NCBI GenBank assembly: GCA_964404445.1
Contig: CAYOJW010000002.1
Coordinates: forward strand, 558,001-622,000
Reading direction: 5' to 3'
Length of the DNA stretch: 64,000 bases
Source of the DNA: UBA2336 sp964404445
GTDB taxonomy: Bacteria > Bacteroidota > Bacteroidia > Cytophagales > Cyclobacteriaceae
A program made the position numbers and the translations under genes. The notes under the pieces are model-generated. The model was given only the letters and a program-made list of their open reading frames with translations. It made no database searches and had not been told where the DNA came from. Positions 32,623 to 42,332 of the stretch are shown one piece after another; positions within the stretch are counted from its first letter, which is position 1, and each line of letters starts with the position of its first letter.

Positions 32623-34272
32623 CTAATCAAACAGTTCGGCTATCGGCTGGCCGGTACAACCGCTGGGAAATTTTATTTTCAGCAACATGGAAAGCGTAGG
32701 GGCAATATCCGTAATGGTGTGATACCGTACCGATGAACCCGCCTTTACACCCTTGCCATAAAATACAATCGGCACGTGCGTATCGTAGGTATAGGGCGAA
32801 CCGTGCGTAGTGCCCTGTATGCGGCTGCTGTAAAACCAGCCGGGTTCCAACACTACCGTCATATCACCACTACGTTTGGGATGATGGCCGCGAATGGCCA
32901 TACCTTTAATTCCGCCCTCATTAAAATCGCCCTGACGCAACAAGCCTTTTGAAAAAACATTGGCGATACCATCCTGCTGCATCAGGTAATTCGATATTAA
33001 CTCCGTAGCAATCAGTATATCAACACCACCCGCGCGCGGATCGGTGCTGAATGCTTCATGGTTAAGGAAAATCTGGTCGTTAGAAACGGTTTTGATAATT
33101 TGCTTATCGGGGAAATAGCCATTCAAAAATTCTTTAAGCCCGGCTTCCAGGTGGCTGGAACGCAAATTACCGGCAGGCGTTTTACTATCCACCAAATATT
33201 GCGGTACTTCAGCAACGGCATGATCGGCAGACAGGAACACCAGGTAATTTCCATCACCCACCGTTTGATCAAGTTTTTTAAACAAGTCGGCCAGGTTTTT
33301 ATCGAGGCGCATGTACACATCCTGTAACTCAACGGCATTAGGCCCAACACGATGCCCGACATAATCGGTAGCGGAATACGATACAGCCAAGAAATCCGTC
33401 CACTTGCCTGCACCAAGTTTTTCGGCATCAATGGCGGTTTTGGCAAACTCTGTTAAAAGTTCGTTCGAGAAGGGTGTATTGGTGAGCAATTCAAAATTGC
33501 CATTGGTTTTTCGTAGTTCTTTTAAGTCATAAGGAAATACAGACTTATGCTCGCCTAATTTTGCTTCATAGGGACTGTTATCGCTGCCGCTCTCTTCATA
33601 TTGGGCAATAGGCAACAGGGTGTTCCATGTTTGCGACAAATATTTATCGGCAAGCTGGCGTGCGTTAAATTTCTCAACCCAGTCGGGGAGTTTATCCATA
33701 TAAAACGTACTGGTAATAAGCCTGCCGGTTTTTCCATCGTACCAGTATGCTGCATCGGCCATGTGCCCTGCCGGCAGAATAGAGCCGCGATCTTTCGCGG
33801 AAATGCCAATAACCTTCGATTTTTTTTGTGTGGCTAATTTCAGTTCGTCTGTTATAGTGGTAGTCAGTAATCTGTGAGGCGACATTTTACCTTTGTCCTC
33901 TGTTGTACTTCCCACAGTTTTTTGGCGGTCATCACCGGCACAATAAACACTTTTATCAATTGTTTTATCATACCAGTCGTTGCCAACAATGCCGTGATAG
34001 GCGGGTGTTGTGCCTGTATATACCGAAGCGTGGCCGGGGGCGGTGTACGTGGGCACATAATTGTAATGCCCGTTCATTACCACAAAGCCCTTGTCTATTA
34101 ATCGTTTAAAGCCTCCCTCACCATATTTGTCGTAATAACGATACAGGTATTCCTGGCGCATTTGGTCAACCATAATACCCACAACAATTTTCGGTTTTTC
34201 GTTTACGGCTTGTTGTGCCATGAGCACCTGCGAACCCAAAAACAAAAAAAACAGACTTACTATTTTTTTCAT
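32623..34272 (-). CDS. pafA: PafA-type alkaline phosphatase (periplasmic phosphomonoesterase)
   Basis: This 549-residue exported enzyme would remove phosphate from monoesters in the periplasm. The signal peptide is MKKIVSLFFLFLGSQVLMAQ. Catalytic residues line up in spacing with the well-studied PafA (T79, N100, K162, R164): here T77 in PTYTAPGHAS, N98 in GNDWYD and K160/R162 in AKDRGSILPAGH. Zinc ligands include D35, D and H in SATDYVGHRVG, D and H in LSADHAV and a C-terminal H in THGSPYTYDTHVPI. PafA-type enzymes are often constitutive with respect to phosphate. The 5' leader carries the conserved hairpin element. Confidence 0.92.
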   Translation of the reverse strand: MKKIVSLFFLFLGSQVLMAQQAVNEKPKIVVGIMVDQMRQEYLYRYYDKYGEGGFKRLIDKGFVVMNGHYNYVPTYTAPGHASVYTGTTPAYHGIVGNDWYDKTIDKSVYCAGDDRQKTVGSTTEDKGKMSPHRLLTTTITDELKLATQKKSKVIGISAKDRGSILPAGHMADAAYWYDGKTGRLITSTFYMDKLPDWVEKFNARQLADKYLSQTWNTLLPIAQYEESGSDNSPYEAKLGEHKSVFPYDLKELRKTNGNFELLTNTPFSNELLTEFAKTAIDAEKLGAGKWTDFLAVSYSATDYVGHRVGPNAVELQDVYMRLDKNLADLFKKLDQTVGDGNYLVFLSADHAVAEVPQYLVDSKTPAGNLRSSHLEAGLKEFLNGYFPDKQIIKTVSNDQIFLNHEAFSTDPRAGGVDILIATELISNYLMQQDGIANVFSKGLLRQGDFNEGGIKGMAIRGHHPKRSGDMTVVLEPGWFYSSRIQGTTHGSPYTYDTHVPIVFYGKGVKAGSSVRYHTITDIAPTLSMLLKIKFPSGCTGQPIAELFD

Positions 34273-34370
34273 GTGTTAATAATTATTTTTTGATAATGGA
34301 CACATGGAATTCGCATACACATTAATCCCTGTCAATGTGGTTTTGTTTATGCTCATTTCATGTGTCAGAC
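34273..34370 (-). promoter_or_regulatory. Structured leader, copy B, upstream of the PafA-type gene
   Basis: On the minus strand an arm ACACATGAAATGAGCATAA (34365 down to 34347) is followed by about 29 bases and then TATGCGAATTCCATGTGT (34317 down to 34300). The arms and the central mismatches match copy A at 10952-11066 almost exactly, whereas the loop differs. A tract of the form CCATTATCAAAAAATAATTATTAAC precedes the gene ATG. Function is unknown. Confidence 0.6.
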
Positions 34371-34452
34371 TTTACACGGGCAATATACTAAATCTGCCAA
34401 ACCACCGGCCTGCCTTTTGATTAACGGCAAATGATGGTTATTTACAAGGCTA

Positions 34453-37047
34453 TTACTTACCCGAACAGTAAATTTTTTCGTAATCATCGGCCTCATACAC
34501 ATACTTACGAAGCTGCGCCCCGTTTTTATCGTAATAGATCACCACAAAGATGGAGGCCTCTTCTACATGTTTTTCAGTGAAATACAACGGAACCTGCGGT
34601 GACCCGACATTGACCACATCGCTGAACGTTGCCGGCACAACCATACCGCGCACGCTGCTAATCACACCGTATTTATTTTCGCATTGTGCGATGATGATTT
34701 TTTCGGCCGGGGTGTTCTCTACCCATTTAAAACCTTTGATACCCCCAATCACCACACGCTGATCGATAAAATTATAGAGCTGCCACTGAAAATTCTTTTT
34801 CACCAATGCTGTTGAATCGTTCCAATACTGGATTTCTTCAAACTCGAAATTGATTACCGGTTTGCTGTCCCACCCCATTAGCCCGAACAGGTTATTTTTC
34901 GAGGCAACGACCAATGTTTTGTTGTACGGAACGATGTTTTTGTCGTACTCCGGTTTAATAATTTTTTTCCGGGCAAGGTCGGCCAGTCCGAATTTTTTAT
35001 CTTTCAGCGTAGCCACCAAACCTGCTGTTACAGCACCGATGGCATCAAAATCGGACGCCAGCATAATTTTTCCGGATGCGGTAAGCAATCCTTTCTTTTG
35101 TTTTTGTGTGATGGTGAAATAACCTTCGTTGTTATACTCTATTTTATCGGCCGTTAGGGTAAACAACTTACCCGCTTTTGCGTTATAAACTGTTTTCTTG
35201 TCGGCCTCCTCTACCAATAAAAAAAAGAGCGAGTCTTTACCCGGCAAAAACTGAACCTTGGCTTGTGCCGGAATGGATAACTGTAACGCAGGCGATACGT
35301 TTACAAATACGCTGTCGTGCCGATGACCCCATAAAAACGGCCCCACAAAACCTACGCTATCGTACAGCATTGCGTTACTCGTTTTTGTTTTCGTATCAAA
35401 CACTTTCCACGAGCCTTCGTGCTGCACAACCACCCAGGGTTGTTGCACTTTAACTTTATAAAATGTGGGCGATGCCCCCGCTGTCTGGTCATACACCGTA
35501 TAACCGACCGCACTATGTGCTATTGCCCCGAAAAATGTTTGAGTGAGTTCGTGCCGGGCAGGCTTAATCCATTCGGTTAAGGCTTGTGTGAGCACCGCTT
35601 GTTCGTTGCCGCTGCGTACCCACACTAAATTACCCGCCCATAGTTTTACATCATCGTACGGTTTCGATAATGCGAGTTGCTGCTGATCGGCTGTTTTAGC
35701 TAAATCATTCAGGCGGGCTAAGCGTGTAGTGCCTGCTTTTTGAAACGCCACCACATCACCCATCAACTGGATGTTGTCCCAGTCGTACCCCGTCAGCATA
35801 CGGCCTGCGAACGACCAAACCGACCACCGGTTATTTTTTTTAATCAGCACATAGTTCTTCGCCAGCAACCGGGCATCTTGAGCACATTCAGCAAAGCCCA
35901 CCGAAAAACCAGAGGAATGCAACACATAAACACAATCATTGTTTGATACCAGCACAAAGCCGTACCCTAACATATCAAACCCATCAACTTTTCCTTTATA
36001 GAGTACCGATCCGTTTCGTGCCACAATACTGTTATCGGCCATGAACACATCATCGGTTAAATTTCCGCAGAGGTATTCATCGGGTAATGTTGTGAAGGTT
36101 GGTTTAATTACTTCTTCACCCGTTTCATTCAGGAAACCGAATTTGTCGTCTTTCAGAAATGGTGTGAGGTAATATTTTTCAAGCGCCTGCACCTTACGCA
36201 GCGAGTCGGACATTACGAGTGTTAACGATGCACGCGCATCTTCCTTTAGCAGGTAGTACAATATATTTTTAGCCTGCCGGGCCTTAGCGCTGGCCGGGTA
36301 TTTTTTAAGAAATCGTTCAAACGATAGTACATCACCGCCTGCGGTCATTTTCTCGAAAATCTGTTGCTCGACTTCTTTCCGGTAAGGTGTTTGCGGATAT
36401 TCTTTCAGAAAAATTTCATAGGTAGCCAGTTTTTGATCGGCTGTTTTTGACTCAAACAATAACCGTTCGTAACGGGCTTTGGCTTCGGCTGCATATTCCG
36501 ATCGCGGATATTTTTCGATGTATTGTAAAAATGCCTGATAGGTATTTTGTTGTACGGCATCGGTGTATGCCACGGCATTGCGCAACACAATGGCTTCGGC
36601 CTGTTGCGCAGCGGTACTAAACCGGCCAATAAAATCAATGTAGGCGGCTTCGGTATTCGCCTGGCGTGTCCGGGCAAACGCTGCACTGTCGATACGCTGC
36701 CGCAGGTAAACGATGGCCGCACTGTCGATTGGGATTTTCGCCAGCCGCTGGCGCAGTTTCCCGCTTGTATGCCCGTAGTGTACCATCGACTGTTGTATGT
36801 ACGCATACGCGGAGTCAATATGGTAATCGGGGTTGCCACTCGTAAAAAAATACCGTGCCTGCACATAGCTTGCCCCTGCGTGCAGGCTGTCTTTTTGCAT
36901 GAGTTTAACAAGCTGGCGGCTTGTTTTTTGCCATTTGCCCTTTTCTAAAATGTGCATAGCCGACCGTTCGGAAACAAACTGAGCCTTAACCATGTACGAC
37001 CCGGCTACCGCCACCAACACCATAACCAATCGACTGAAAAATATCAT
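34453..37047 (-). CDS. Exported WG-repeat protein with N-terminal TPR-like region
   Basis: This 864-residue protein starts with a signal peptide (MIFFSRLVMVLVAVAGSYMVKAQ). Residues 25-290 look helical and TPR/SPOR-like, with repeated YxxFLxxYPxSxxxxxA segments (NTYQAFLQYIEKYPRSEYA, TYEIFLKEYPQTPYR). From about residue 300 to the end are WG-containing repeats, for example DDKFGFLNETGEEVIKPTF, KKGLLTASGKIMLASDFDAI and NLFGLMGWDSKPVINFEF. WG repeats are widespread in Bacteroidota but of unknown role, possibly in peptide or cell-surface recognition. It is monocistronic between the PafA-type gene and a divergent unknown gene. Confidence 0.78.
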   Translation of the reverse strand: MIFFSRLVMVLVAVAGSYMVKAQFVSERSAMHILEKGKWQKTSRQLVKLMQKDSLHAGASYVQARYFFTSGNPDYHIDSAYAYIQQSMVHYGHTSGKLRQRLAKIPIDSAAIVYLRQRIDSAAFARTRQANTEAAYIDFIGRFSTAAQQAEAIVLRNAVAYTDAVQQNTYQAFLQYIEKYPRSEYAAEAKARYERLLFESKTADQKLATYEIFLKEYPQTPYRKEVEQQIFEKMTAGGDVLSFERFLKKYPASAKARQAKNILYYLLKEDARASLTLVMSDSLRKVQALEKYYLTPFLKDDKFGFLNETGEEVIKPTFTTLPDEYLCGNLTDDVFMADNSIVARNGSVLYKGKVDGFDMLGYGFVLVSNNDCVYVLHSSGFSVGFAECAQDARLLAKNYVLIKKNNRWSVWSFAGRMLTGYDWDNIQLMGDVVAFQKAGTTRLARLNDLAKTADQQQLALSKPYDDVKLWAGNLVWVRSGNEQAVLTQALTEWIKPARHELTQTFFGAIAHSAVGYTVYDQTAGASPTFYKVKVQQPWVVVQHEGSWKVFDTKTKTSNAMLYDSVGFVGPFLWGHRHDSVFVNVSPALQLSIPAQAKVQFLPGKDSLFFLLVEEADKKTVYNAKAGKLFTLTADKIEYNNEGYFTITQKQKKGLLTASGKIMLASDFDAIGAVTAGLVATLKDKKFGLADLARKKIIKPEYDKNIVPYNKTLVVASKNNLFGLMGWDSKPVINFEFEEIQYWNDSTALVKKNFQWQLYNFIDQRVVIGGIKGFKWVENTPAEKIIIAQCENKYGVISSVRGMVVPATFSDVVNVGSPQVPLYFTEKHVEEASIFVVIYYDKNGAQLRKYVYEADDYEKIYCSGK

Positions 37048-37202
37048 ACCTGCTTGCCCGTAAAACTACAAACTTTGTGCTGAACCGCTGGGTTGTACAC
37101 GTTGCCCCACGTTAAAAGATTTGCCGTAAAGGTTTATGGCTATTGCAGAGGCAAATAATTTTTGTAAATTTTCAGGATTTACAACCCTTTTAATTACCCC
37201 GC

Positions 37203-38666
37203 ATGGCCAAACTTAAGAACATCGTCAAACAGCTTTCTGATATAGATTTCAGGGCTATTCACGATTCTCTTATTGAAAGTAATGCCGATAAATCGGCTTA
37301 TCTGCTTAAAGCGTTACGCGAACGCCAGTTGTCGGACAGTAAAATCATGGCCGAACTGGAGGTAAACGCCAACGCATATTACACCCTGCGCTCGCGCCTG
37401 AATCTAAAAATCGAAGAGCACCTGATGGAGCAATTGGAAAGCCCGCGCACAGACGTGCTGCGCAAGGTTGCCAGCATCAATGAAGTGCTATTCACAAAAA
37501 AACGCACTATTTCCATTGCTACCCTTAAAAAACTTGAGAAAGAACTTATCGATTACGACTTAGCCAACGAGTTAACCGTTATTTACAAATCGCTGAAAAA
37601 ACTTAACATCAACTCGCCCGATTATTTTCAGTATTCGCAGCTTTACAACCGCCACGTTGCCTATATGCTGGCGCTCGATAAGGCCGAAGACCTTTTAGCC
37701 GATTACTTTAAAAAATACGGCAGCTACCTGTTTACCGGTGATGAAACCGAAAAACTGGGGCTTGTATTGCTGATGAAGGAAATGCACAACGTGGCCAACC
37801 TGTACGAATCGCACAGGCTGTTTGTGTACCGGAGCTGTATGTCGGTTTTTCACCGCCTGTTTGTAGAAGAAGATGAAACCAATGGCGTTGAGGGCGACCC
37901 GATCGAGGATATTTTCCAAAAGGTGCAGAATATTTTCGAAAGTTTTCCGCAAGATGTGATCTACTACCACATCAACTTAGTGTTTGAATTTTTAAAACTC
38001 GAATATTACAACCATTACAAAGTATATCGGCAGGTAGAGAAATTCTACGAAGAGGTAAACGATGCCACCGCCAACCTGCTGGCCAGTTATAATACCTATA
38101 CATTTCCAGCCCGTTTCCTGATCACAAAAATTGAGCGGAGCGTGCGGTTAGGCGTTGATACCGAATTATATGCCGAAGTCGAAACCCTGTTACAGGATTA
38201 TGAACCTGACACTACGGACATTCCCCGGCATGTAATATACGTTACCTATCGCGCCCTGGCCTGCTACTATGCCAACAAGTACGATGAAGCCGCCAAAATA
38301 ATTAACGATTTACTGAATGATGTAAGCGCAAGCCTGAAAAAGTACCCGTCAATACTGCTCGAACTTAAATCGCTGTTAGCACTGCAATACGTGTTGATGC
38401 AAGACTACGAACTGTTTAACCAACTCTCGAACAGCATTCAACGTCAGGTGCGCCTGTTTGGCAAAGACGAATGCGCCAACATACACCTGTTTATAAAAAT
38501 ACTGAAGATTTCGGTAAGTGAATCCAAGCAAGAAAAACACAAGAAAATCTCGGCTATTATCCCCAAGTTCCGGGGCTTAACCGTTAATTATTTCGCCCCC
38601 ACGCTGCTGATTAAATTAGACGAGCCGCTTATTACAAAACTTACCGAGTTTGAATCGCTAAGCTAA
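37203..38666 (+). CDS. TPR-like helical protein of unknown function
   Basis: I do not recognise the family beyond general helical repeats. The 487-residue cytosolic protein has no signal peptide. It opens with MAKLKNIVKQLSDIDFRAIHDSLIE, and recurring motifs such as SAYLLKALRERQLSDSKI, YVTYRALACYYANKYDEAAKIINDLLND and LKSLLALQYVLMQDYELFNQL suggest tetratricopeptide-type repeats. It is transcribed divergently from the WG-repeat gene and its stop codon overlaps the stop of the response regulator on the other strand by four bases. No pathway can be named. Confidence 0.7.
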   Translation: MAKLKNIVKQLSDIDFRAIHDSLIESNADKSAYLLKALRERQLSDSKIMAELEVNANAYYTLRSRLNLKIEEHLMEQLESPRTDVLRKVASINEVLFTKKRTISIATLKKLEKELIDYDLANELTVIYKSLKKLNINSPDYFQYSQLYNRHVAYMLALDKAEDLLADYFKKYGSYLFTGDETEKLGLVLLMKEMHNVANLYESHRLFVYRSCMSVFHRLFVEEDETNGVEGDPIEDIFQKVQNIFESFPQDVIYYHINLVFEFLKLEYYNHYKVYRQVEKFYEEVNDATANLLASYNTYTFPARFLITKIERSVRLGVDTELYAEVETLLQDYEPDTTDIPRHVIYVTYRALACYYANKYDEAAKIINDLLNDVSASLKKYPSILLELKSLLALQYVLMQDYELFNQLSNSIQRQVRLFGKDECANIHLFIKILKISVSESKQEKHKKISAIIPKFRGLTVNYFAPTLLIKLDEPLITKLTEFESLS

Positions 38667-39070
38667 AGTTCAAGTTTAACAATGCTTTCGTGCGAAAGTG
38701 GCTTGTTTAAATACTGGATAACGTTATCGTATTTTTTCGAGCGGTTAAAATCCTGCGGGTTGATCGAGGATGTGAGCATCACAATTTTGCATTTCTTTTT
38801 AGCCACCGGGGTTAGTTTTTCAAACTCTTCCAAAAACTGGAACCCATCCATCAGAGGCATATCGATGTCAAGAAAAATAATGTCGGGTAATACCTGATCG
38901 GCCAGTTCAACTTTTTCGAGGTTGCGCAAAAACTCGATGGCGCTTTTTGCACCGGTATGTGTATAGATGTTTTCTGCGATTGATGCAGCCTCGATCATTT
39001 TCTGGTTAATGAGATTATCGATCTCATTATCATCAATCAACATTACAGCGTGGTACTTCTTGGCCGACAT
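38663..39070 (-). CDS. Single-domain response regulator (CheY-like)
   Basis: This 135-residue protein has only a receiver domain. The acidic pocket is DDNE at residues 13-16, the phosphoacceptor is D68 in IIFLDIDMPLMDG, and a T/S in MLTSS and a K in NKPLS complete the pattern. There is no output domain, so it probably works by protein-protein contact in a phosphorelay, as with chemotaxis or two-component adaptors in Bacteroidota. A histidine kinase near the end of the window has no obvious link to it. It lies convergent with the TPR-like gene. Confidence 0.93.
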   Translation of the reverse strand: MSAKKYHAVMLIDDNEIDNLINQKMIEAASIAENIYTHTGAKSAIEFLRNLEKVELADQVLPDIIFLDIDMPLMDGFQFLEEFEKLTPVAKKKCKIVMLTSSINPQDFNRSKKYDNVIQYLNKPLSHESIVKLEL

Positions 39071-39124
39071 AATTCTTTCCTTTTTTCTAAAATTAAATGA
39101 AAACCCGGACTTGCAAAAACCGAT

Positions 39125-40666
39125 TTACAAATCGAACTTAATTCCCTGAGCAAGAGGCAAATTAGAACCAAAATTAATGGTATTTGTCTGCCTGCGCATA
39201 TATGTTTTCCAGGCATCCGAGCCTGATTCGCGCCCTCCCCCGGTTTCTTTTTCACCGCCAAATGCGCCACCGATTTCGGCACCCGATGTACCAATGTTAA
39301 CATTGGCGATACCACAATCGGAGCCTTCGGCCGACAGAAAACGCTCCATCTCTATCATATTGGTAGTCATAATAGCTGATGACAACCCCTGTTTAACACC
39401 GTTTTGCAAAGCAATGGCTTCTTCGATGGTTTTGTACCGGATCAGGTAAAGAATGGGTGCAAAAGTTTCGTGCTGCACAATGGCATAATCGTTTTTAACT
39501 TCGGCAATGGCCGGTTTAACGTAACATCCTGATTCGTACCCTTTGCCTTTCAGCACTCCGCCTTCCACGACAAACTTCCCGCCTTCTTCCACAACTTGTT
39601 TGAGGGCATCACGGTACATTTTCACGGCCTGCCTGTCGATAAGCGGCCCCACATGGTTTGCTGCATCCAACGGGTTACCGATGTTCAGGTGACTGTACGC
39701 ATTTTTTAATTTTTCTTTTACTTCGTTGTAAACCTTATCGTGCACAATAAGCCTGCGTGTAGTGGTACACCGCTGTCCGGCTGTTCCCACGGCTCCAAAC
39801 AATGCCCCTCGAATAGCCATTTCTAAGTTGGCGTGTTCGGTTATGATAATGGCATTGTTGCCGCCCAACTCTAACAATGCACGACCTAACCGTTCGCTTA
39901 CGGTTTTGGCTACGGCTTTACCCATGCGGGTAGATCCGGTAGCCGAAACTAACGGGATGTCTTCATGTTTCGACATCAACTGCCCGATCTGCGCATCGCC
40001 ATTCACGATACACGAAACGCCTTCCGGTACATTATTCTTTCTGAAAACTTCACTGATGATATTCTGACAGGCAATGCTACACAACGGTGTTTTTTCAGAT
40101 GGCTTCCATACGCAGGTATCGCCACACACCCAGGCTAACATGGCGTTCCACGACCATACCGCTACCGGGAAATTAAAGGCCGAGATAACACCAACAACAC
40201 CCAGCGGATGGTACTGCTCGTACATGCGGTGATTGGGACGTTCGGAGTGCATGGTTAAACCATGCAACTGGCGCGACAGGCCAACAGCAAAATCGCAGAT
40301 GTCGATCATCTCCTGCACTTCGCCCAAACCTTCCTGGTACGACTTGCCCATTTCGTACGAAACAAGTTTGCCCAACGGTTCTTTATACTTGCGCAGAGCC
40401 TCACCTACCTGGCGCACCACTTCGCCCCGTTTGGGTGCAGGCCATGTACGCCATTCTTTAAAGGCTGCTTTCGATTTTTCAATAACCTGACCGAATACTT
40501 TCTGATCGGTAGTATATACCGAACCAATCAAGCTGCCATCGGCCGGTGAATACGACTCGATAAGCTTACCGGAAGTTTTAAACCATTTGGTTCCGGTCGA
40601 AGCTCCCGGGTTTGTCTTTTTAATACCCAGTGCAGCGAGGGATTCTTTAATACCGAAGTTTTTCAT
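39125..40666 (-). CDS. Aldehyde dehydrogenase family 7 (alpha-aminoadipic semialdehyde dehydrogenase-like)
   Basis: This 513-residue NAD(P)-dependent enzyme oxidises an aldehyde, probably alpha-aminoadipate semialdehyde in lysine degradation, as in ALDH7A1/AmaB. Motifs are FNFPVAVWSWNAMLAWVCGD and WKPSEKTPL (coenzyme binding), the catalytic glutamate in LELGGNNA and the catalytic cysteine in GTAGQRCTTTRR. The C-terminus has the family 7 pattern FGGEKETGGGRESGSDAW. The lysine route is inferred from the family; no other lysine catabolic gene is adjacent. A 104-bp gap with short TTAGGG-like tracts precedes it. Confidence 0.93.
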   Translation of the reverse strand: MKNFGIKESLAALGIKKTNPGASTGTKWFKTSGKLIESYSPADGSLIGSVYTTDQKVFGQVIEKSKAAFKEWRTWPAPKRGEVVRQVGEALRKYKEPLGKLVSYEMGKSYQEGLGEVQEMIDICDFAVGLSRQLHGLTMHSERPNHRMYEQYHPLGVVGVISAFNFPVAVWSWNAMLAWVCGDTCVWKPSEKTPLCSIACQNIISEVFRKNNVPEGVSCIVNGDAQIGQLMSKHEDIPLVSATGSTRMGKAVAKTVSERLGRALLELGGNNAIIITEHANLEMAIRGALFGAVGTAGQRCTTTRRLIVHDKVYNEVKEKLKNAYSHLNIGNPLDAANHVGPLIDRQAVKMYRDALKQVVEEGGKFVVEGGVLKGKGYESGCYVKPAIAEVKNDYAIVQHETFAPILYLIRYKTIEEAIALQNGVKQGLSSAIMTTNMIEMERFLSAEGSDCGIANVNIGTSGAEIGGAFGGEKETGGGRESGSDAWKTYMRRQTNTINFGSNLPLAQGIKFDL

Positions 40667-40701
40667 AACTTAATTAAGTACCGCAAAATTAGAAGAATTT
40701 T

Positions 40702-40766
40702 ATTAGGGATTAGGTGTTAGGGATTAGGAGGTTAACGTGGACACTAAGCCCTAAAACCTAAGCCCC
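40702..40766. repeat. TTAGGG/CCCTAA-like degenerate hexamer tracts, inverted
   Basis: ATTAGGGATTAGG, TGTTAGGGATTAGG and, 15 bases later, CTAAGCCCTAAAACCTAAGC lie in the gap between two genes. The two halves are inverted and could form a loose hairpin. The resemblance to telomere repeats is coincidental. Confidence 0.5.
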
Positions 40767-40770
40767 AAAA

Positions 40771-42207
40771 CTACCACTCCACTCCATACGCTTTTCTTTC
40801 ATCGGCTACATAGTATCCTTCAATAAGAATACCCCCGCGTTTGTATTCCAGCATACGGTTAAAATCTTCAACATCATCAACAGGCACGCGGTCGAGGTGC
40901 GTTATGATAAAACCTTCTTTCATTCCGGTTTCTTTCCATTTTCCATCGCCCACTTTTTTTACACGGATGCCGTTTTCAAGTTTCATTTTGGCTAATTCGC
41001 TCAGCAACATATCTTCTACTTCCATACCGTTGAACGCGAACAACACTTCGCGTTTCACCGTGCTTTCGTGGCCAGCGTTATCTTTTAACTTCGCCTGCAC
41101 ATCGTGCGTGGTATTGTTACGCAGGTACGTTACGCTGATCTTTTTACCGGGACGGTTACGGGCTACCCACTCCTGCAACTCCGACACGGAGCGCATCGCC
41201 CGGTTATCGATTTTTGTGATGACATCGCCCGGTTTTATGCCAACCTCTTCGGCAGCGCTGCCCTTATTAACACGTGTTACCAAAATGCCCTCGCTTACTT
41301 CCAGTTTAAGCTGATCGGCAATGGAGGCATTTACATCGGTAATCTGTACGCCCAGCAACCCGCGCTGAATCTGACCGAACTCTACTAAATCATCCATCAC
41401 TTTTTTTACAAGGCTCACCGGTATAGCAAATGAGTAACCCGAATAAGTTCCGGTAGCGGTTGCAATGGCGGTGTTTACGCCAATCAACTCGCCTTTCAGG
41501 TTTACCAATGCCCCTCCGCTATTACCCGGATTGATGGCTGCATCGGTTTGAATGAATGACTCGACTTGCAAGTTATTTTTCTCGCGCAGAATACGGATGT
41601 TGCGCGCACGTGCGCTGACGATACCAGCCGTTACTGTCGAATTTAGATTGAACGGATTTCCTACCGCCAGCACCCATTCACCAATTTTTACGGCATCGGA
41701 GTTTCCATACGGCACAAAGGGTAAGTTCTTAGCTTTGATTTTCAGCAAGGCCAGATCGGTACTGGGGTCGGTGCCCACGATTTTTGCATAGTACCGCTGG
41801 TTGTTGTTCATAATCACCTCAACATTGGTTGCCTCTTCAATTACATGGTGGTTGGTAACAATGTAGCCGTCATCGGAAATGATAACGCCCGAACCTGAAG
41901 AACGTTCTTGCGGCTGGTAATACAACTCTAACGGGTTAAGACTAAAAGAACCTGCCCCATATGAAGCCTGAATAAATACAACACTCGGAACTACTTTTTG
42001 TGAAGCTGCCAGAAAGTTTAATTCTTTGGGTACCTGATATGCCGTATCGGTTTCATAACGTGCCAGCACCGATTGCTGACGGCCTTCGATAGACGTATAG
42101 GCCGGAAGATCATCGCCCAGAAATTTAACCGTAACCATAGAGCCTACAATGCCCCCAATGCACGTTACCACAAAAATGACAGCCACAAGAACAACAGTGC
42201 GTTTCAT
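40771..42207 (-). CDS. Do/DegP-type periplasmic serine protease with two PDZ domains
   Basis: This 478-residue envelope protease/chaperone would degrade or hold misfolded proteins. A hydrophobic N-terminal anchor (VVLVAVIFVVTCIGGIVGSMV) precedes the trypsin-like domain with H in VTNHHVIEEA, D in PSTDLALLKI and S in GNSGGALVN. The first PDZ domain covers RGLLGVQITDVN ... GIKPGDVITKIDNRAM, followed by a second in the C-terminal third (KMKLENGIRVKKVGDGK...). An uncleaved anchor or signal peptide are both possible. The next gene downstream in the window's minus orientation is aldehyde dehydrogenase; the gene upstream is hsp20, with a terminator between. Confidence 0.93.
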   Translation of the reverse strand: MKRTVVLVAVIFVVTCIGGIVGSMVTVKFLGDDLPAYTSIEGRQQSVLARYETDTAYQVPKELNFLAASQKVVPSVVFIQASYGAGSFSLNPLELYYQPQERSSGSGVIISDDGYIVTNHHVIEEATNVEVIMNNNQRYYAKIVGTDPSTDLALLKIKAKNLPFVPYGNSDAVKIGEWVLAVGNPFNLNSTVTAGIVSARARNIRILREKNNLQVESFIQTDAAINPGNSGGALVNLKGELIGVNTAIATATGTYSGYSFAIPVSLVKKVMDDLVEFGQIQRGLLGVQITDVNASIADQLKLEVSEGILVTRVNKGSAAEEVGIKPGDVITKIDNRAMRSVSELQEWVARNRPGKKISVTYLRNNTTHDVQAKLKDNAGHESTVKREVLFAFNGMEVEDMLLSELAKMKLENGIRVKKVGDGKWKETGMKEGFIITHLDRVPVDDVEDFNRMLEYKRGGILIEGYYVADERKAYGVEW

Positions 42208-42265
42208 ATCCAGCCTCTCTCTTCAAACCGAAAGGTAACGCTTTATCCGGTTACCTGTACGTGCA

Positions 42266-42300
42266 TAAAAAAACCCCGCCCGGCTTTTCGCCAAACGGGG
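42266..42300 (-). terminator. Rho-independent terminator after hsp20
   Basis: CCCCG and CGGGG pair around a smaller GGC/GCC hairpin, and on the minus strand the hairpin is followed by seven T. It lies 33 bp beyond the hsp20 stop. Confidence 0.8.
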
Positions 42301-42332
42301 TAAAACCCCACATTCAACTTCACTATGCTGTT

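Noticed and set aside
40702..40766. Telomere-like repeat meaning a linear replicon end
   Set aside because: The tract is short, degenerate and flanked by genes on both sides.
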